64,000 bases of DNA from Enorma sp964624825 (lineage in GTDB: Bacteria; Actinomycetota; Coriobacteriia; Coriobacteriales; Coriobacteriaceae): NCBI GenBank assembly GCA_964624825.1, contig CAZUYD010000003.1, positions 1-64,000 on the forward strand. Reading direction: 5' to 3'. Shown in pieces: positions 62,611 to 64,000 of the stretch. The stretch's first letter is position 1. Each line of letters opens with the position of its first letter. A program made the translations under genes and the position numbers. Below the pieces are notes generated by a model. That model was not told the DNA's origin and ran no database searches. It saw only the letters and a list, made by a program, of their open reading frames with translations.

Positions 62611-63441
62611 ATGTCCGTCGCACCCCTCCTCTCCATCGAGGCGCTCACCGCCTCGGTCGATGAGAAGACCATCCTCCATGATATCAACCTCACCATTCCT
62701 GCCGGCGAGACCCACGTGCTCATGGGGCCAAACGGTGCCGGAAAGTCAACGCTCGGACACCTGGTGATGGGCGACCCGGCCTATACGCAAGATGCCGGGC
62801 GCATCGTGTTTAACGGCGAGGACATCACCGAGCTCTCACCCGACAAGCGCTCGCGCGCGGGGCTTTTCCTCTCCTTCCAAGCGCCGGTCGAGATTCCCGG
62901 CGTGCCGCTTTCGAGCTTCCTGCGCGCTACCATCGCTGGCCGTCCAGGCTTGGAGATGCGCGGCAAGGAATTCCGTCGCCGCACGAAGGAGCTTTGCGCC
63001 GAGCTCAACATGCCGACCGCGTACCTCAACCGCGAGCTGGGCGTCGGCTTCTCGGGCGGCGAGAAGAAGAAAGTCGAGATGCTACAGCTGCTGCTTCTCC
63101 AGCCCAAGCTCGCCATCCTCGACGAGACCGATTCCGGTCTTGACGTCGATGCCCTGGGCGTGGTGAGCCGCGGCATGGGGCTGTATCGCGAGACGACCGA
63201 TGGCACCCTGCTCATCATCACCCATAACACACGCATCTTGGAACACCTCGATGTCGACCGCGTCCATGTGATGGTGGGCGGCCGCGTGGTGCACGAGGGC
63301 GACGCGTCGCTCATCGGCTGGATCGACGAACACGGCTTTGAGCGCTTCGAGGCGATGGCGGGCGAGCAGAGCGGCGCGGCAAACAGCACCAGCACCGATG
63401 ACCCCTCCCCCGCCGACGTCTCGGCTGTCTTCGAGCGCTAG
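62611..63441 (+). CDS. sufC: Fe-S cluster assembly ATPase SufC
   Basis: This ABC-type ATPase works with SufB and SufD to build iron-sulfur clusters in the cytoplasm. GPNGAGKST (Walker A), FSGGEKKKVEM (signature), and LAILDETDSGLD (Walker B with the SufC-typical wording) are clear. The 276 residues include a short C-terminal extension rich in Ser, Thr and Asp. AAGGAGCC precedes the ATG. sufB follows after nine bases. Confidence 0.97.
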   Translation: MSVAPLLSIEALTASVDEKTILHDINLTIPAGETHVLMGPNGAGKSTLGHLVMGDPAYTQDAGRIVFNGEDITELSPDKRSRAGLFLSFQAPVEIPGVPLSSFLRATIAGRPGLEMRGKEFRRRTKELCAELNMPTAYLNRELGVGFSGGEKKKVEMLQLLLLQPKLAILDETDSGLDVDALGVVSRGMGLYRETTDGTLLIITHNTRILEHLDVDRVHVMVGGRVVHEGDASLIGWIDEHGFERFEAMAGEQSGAANSTSTDDPSPADVSAVFER

Positions 63442-63450
63442 GAGGCAGCC

Positions 63451-64000
63451 GTGGCCAAGAAACGCACCGAGGTCGCGGACATCAACCGCGCCCTCTATGA
63501 CATCACCGATAGCGAAGAGGGCTTCGAGCGGCTTGACGCTGGCCTCACGCCCGAAATCGTGACGGAGATCAGCCGGCGTAAGGACGAGCCGCAATGGATG
63601 CTCGACTTCCGTCTGAAATCGCTCGAAACCTATCAGCGCATGCCCAACCCCACGTGGGGGCCTGCCATCGACGGGCTCGACATGGAAAACATCGTCACCT
63701 ATGTGAAGCCCAACACCGAGCAGCAGGCCACGTGGGACGAGGTGCCCGACGACATCAAAAACACCTTCGAGCGCCTGGGTATCCCCGAGGCCGAGCGCAG
63801 CTATCTCGCCGGCGTGGGCGCCCAATACGACTCGGAGCTCGTCTATCACAACATGCAGGACACCGCGGCCAAGATGGGCATCGTCTACTCCGGTATCGAG
63901 GAGGCACTGCACGTGCCGCGCTGGGAGGCACTCATCCGCGAGAAGTTCATGACGCTCATCCCGCCCCGAGGCCACAAGTTCGCCGCGCTCCATGGTGCGG
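63451..64000 (+). CDS. sufB: Fe-S cluster assembly protein SufB (5' part; continues beyond window)
   Basis: GTG 63451 has GGAGGCAGCC upstream. The first 183 codons are seen, with SufB wording: ISRRKDEPQWMLDFRLKSLE, NPTWGPAIDGLDMENIVTYVKP, ERSYLAGVGAQYDSELVYHN. SufB is the scaffold of the SufBCD complex. The order Rrf2 regulator (divergent)-sufC-sufB suggests that sufD, sufS and sufU lie beyond the right edge. Confidence 0.96.
   Translation, partial: MAKKRTEVADINRALYDITDSEEGFERLDAGLTPEIVTEISRRKDEPQWMLDFRLKSLETYQRMPNPTWGPAIDGLDMENIVTYVKPNTEQQATWDEVPDDIKNTFERLGIPEAERSYLAGVGAQYDSELVYHNMQDTAAKMGIVYSGIEEALHVPRWEALIREKFMTLIPPRGHKFAALHGA

Overview
The window looks like chromosomal DNA of a GC-rich anaerobic actinobacterium of the class Coriobacteriia, most likely Collinsella or a close relative. 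That placement is inferred from the mix of genes: a glycyl-radical enzyme with its activase, AdhE, a glgB-glgP-glgC-glgD-glgA glycogen cluster, teichoic-acid-type polymer genes, a B. subtilis-type ThyA, and the order rpmB / Asp23 / FakA-like / recG / rsmD / coaD / YceD / rpmF / plsX / acpP / rnc / smc / ftsY / ffh. No rRNA operon, complete insertion sequence, prophage or CRISPR array is visible.

Layout. 1-7.9 kb: a zinc-ribbon protein cut by the window edge, a NYN-LOTUS protein, ftsH, a glyoxalase-fold protein, and a thyA-folA-rRNA methyltransferase group. 8.2-15.7 kb: a seven-gene minus-strand operon (NanE-like epimerase, glycyl-radical enzyme, activase, mannose-type PTS IIA, IIB, IIC and IID) with a divergent DeoR regulator. 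16.1-31.4 kb: a minus-strand housekeeping block for protein targeting, chromosome segregation, RNA processing, phospholipid and fatty-acid synthesis, CoA synthesis and DNA repair. 31.6-36.0 kb: plus-strand rpmB, adhE and a kinase-fold protein. 36.2-37.6 kb: thiamine pyrophosphokinase and a HAD phosphatase. 38.1-48.2 kb: a complete glycogen synthesis and breakdown cluster. 48.4-57.6 kb: cell-wall polymer genes (ABC exporter, two glycerophosphotransferase-family proteins, TarI-like cytidylyltransferase, SDR epimerase, two membrane acyltransferases), part of it visibly AT-richer. 58.3-58.4 kb: tRNA-Gln and tRNA-Glu. 59.6-64 kb: a spermidine-synthase-like membrane protein, a BASS transporter and an Rrf2-controlled suf operon that runs off the right edge.

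Most notable observations. (1) AdhE appears to lack the catalytic cysteine of its aldehyde-dehydrogenase half; the position reads Arg255. (2) The PTS / glycyl-radical enzyme / NanE-like operon looks like a self-contained anaerobic sugar-phosphate pathway whose substrate I cannot name; its NanE-like protein has an altered active-site segment. (3) A 189-bp intergenic element occurs three times, with long inverted repeats and an internal hairpin whose stem changes sequence between copies but still pairs, presenting a conserved loop. (4) A second type of inverted-repeat element (193 bp, 24-nt ends) lies near the tRNAs. (5) Glycogen synthase and branching enzyme both carry long Lys/Ala/Thr-rich, histone-H1-like C-terminal tails.
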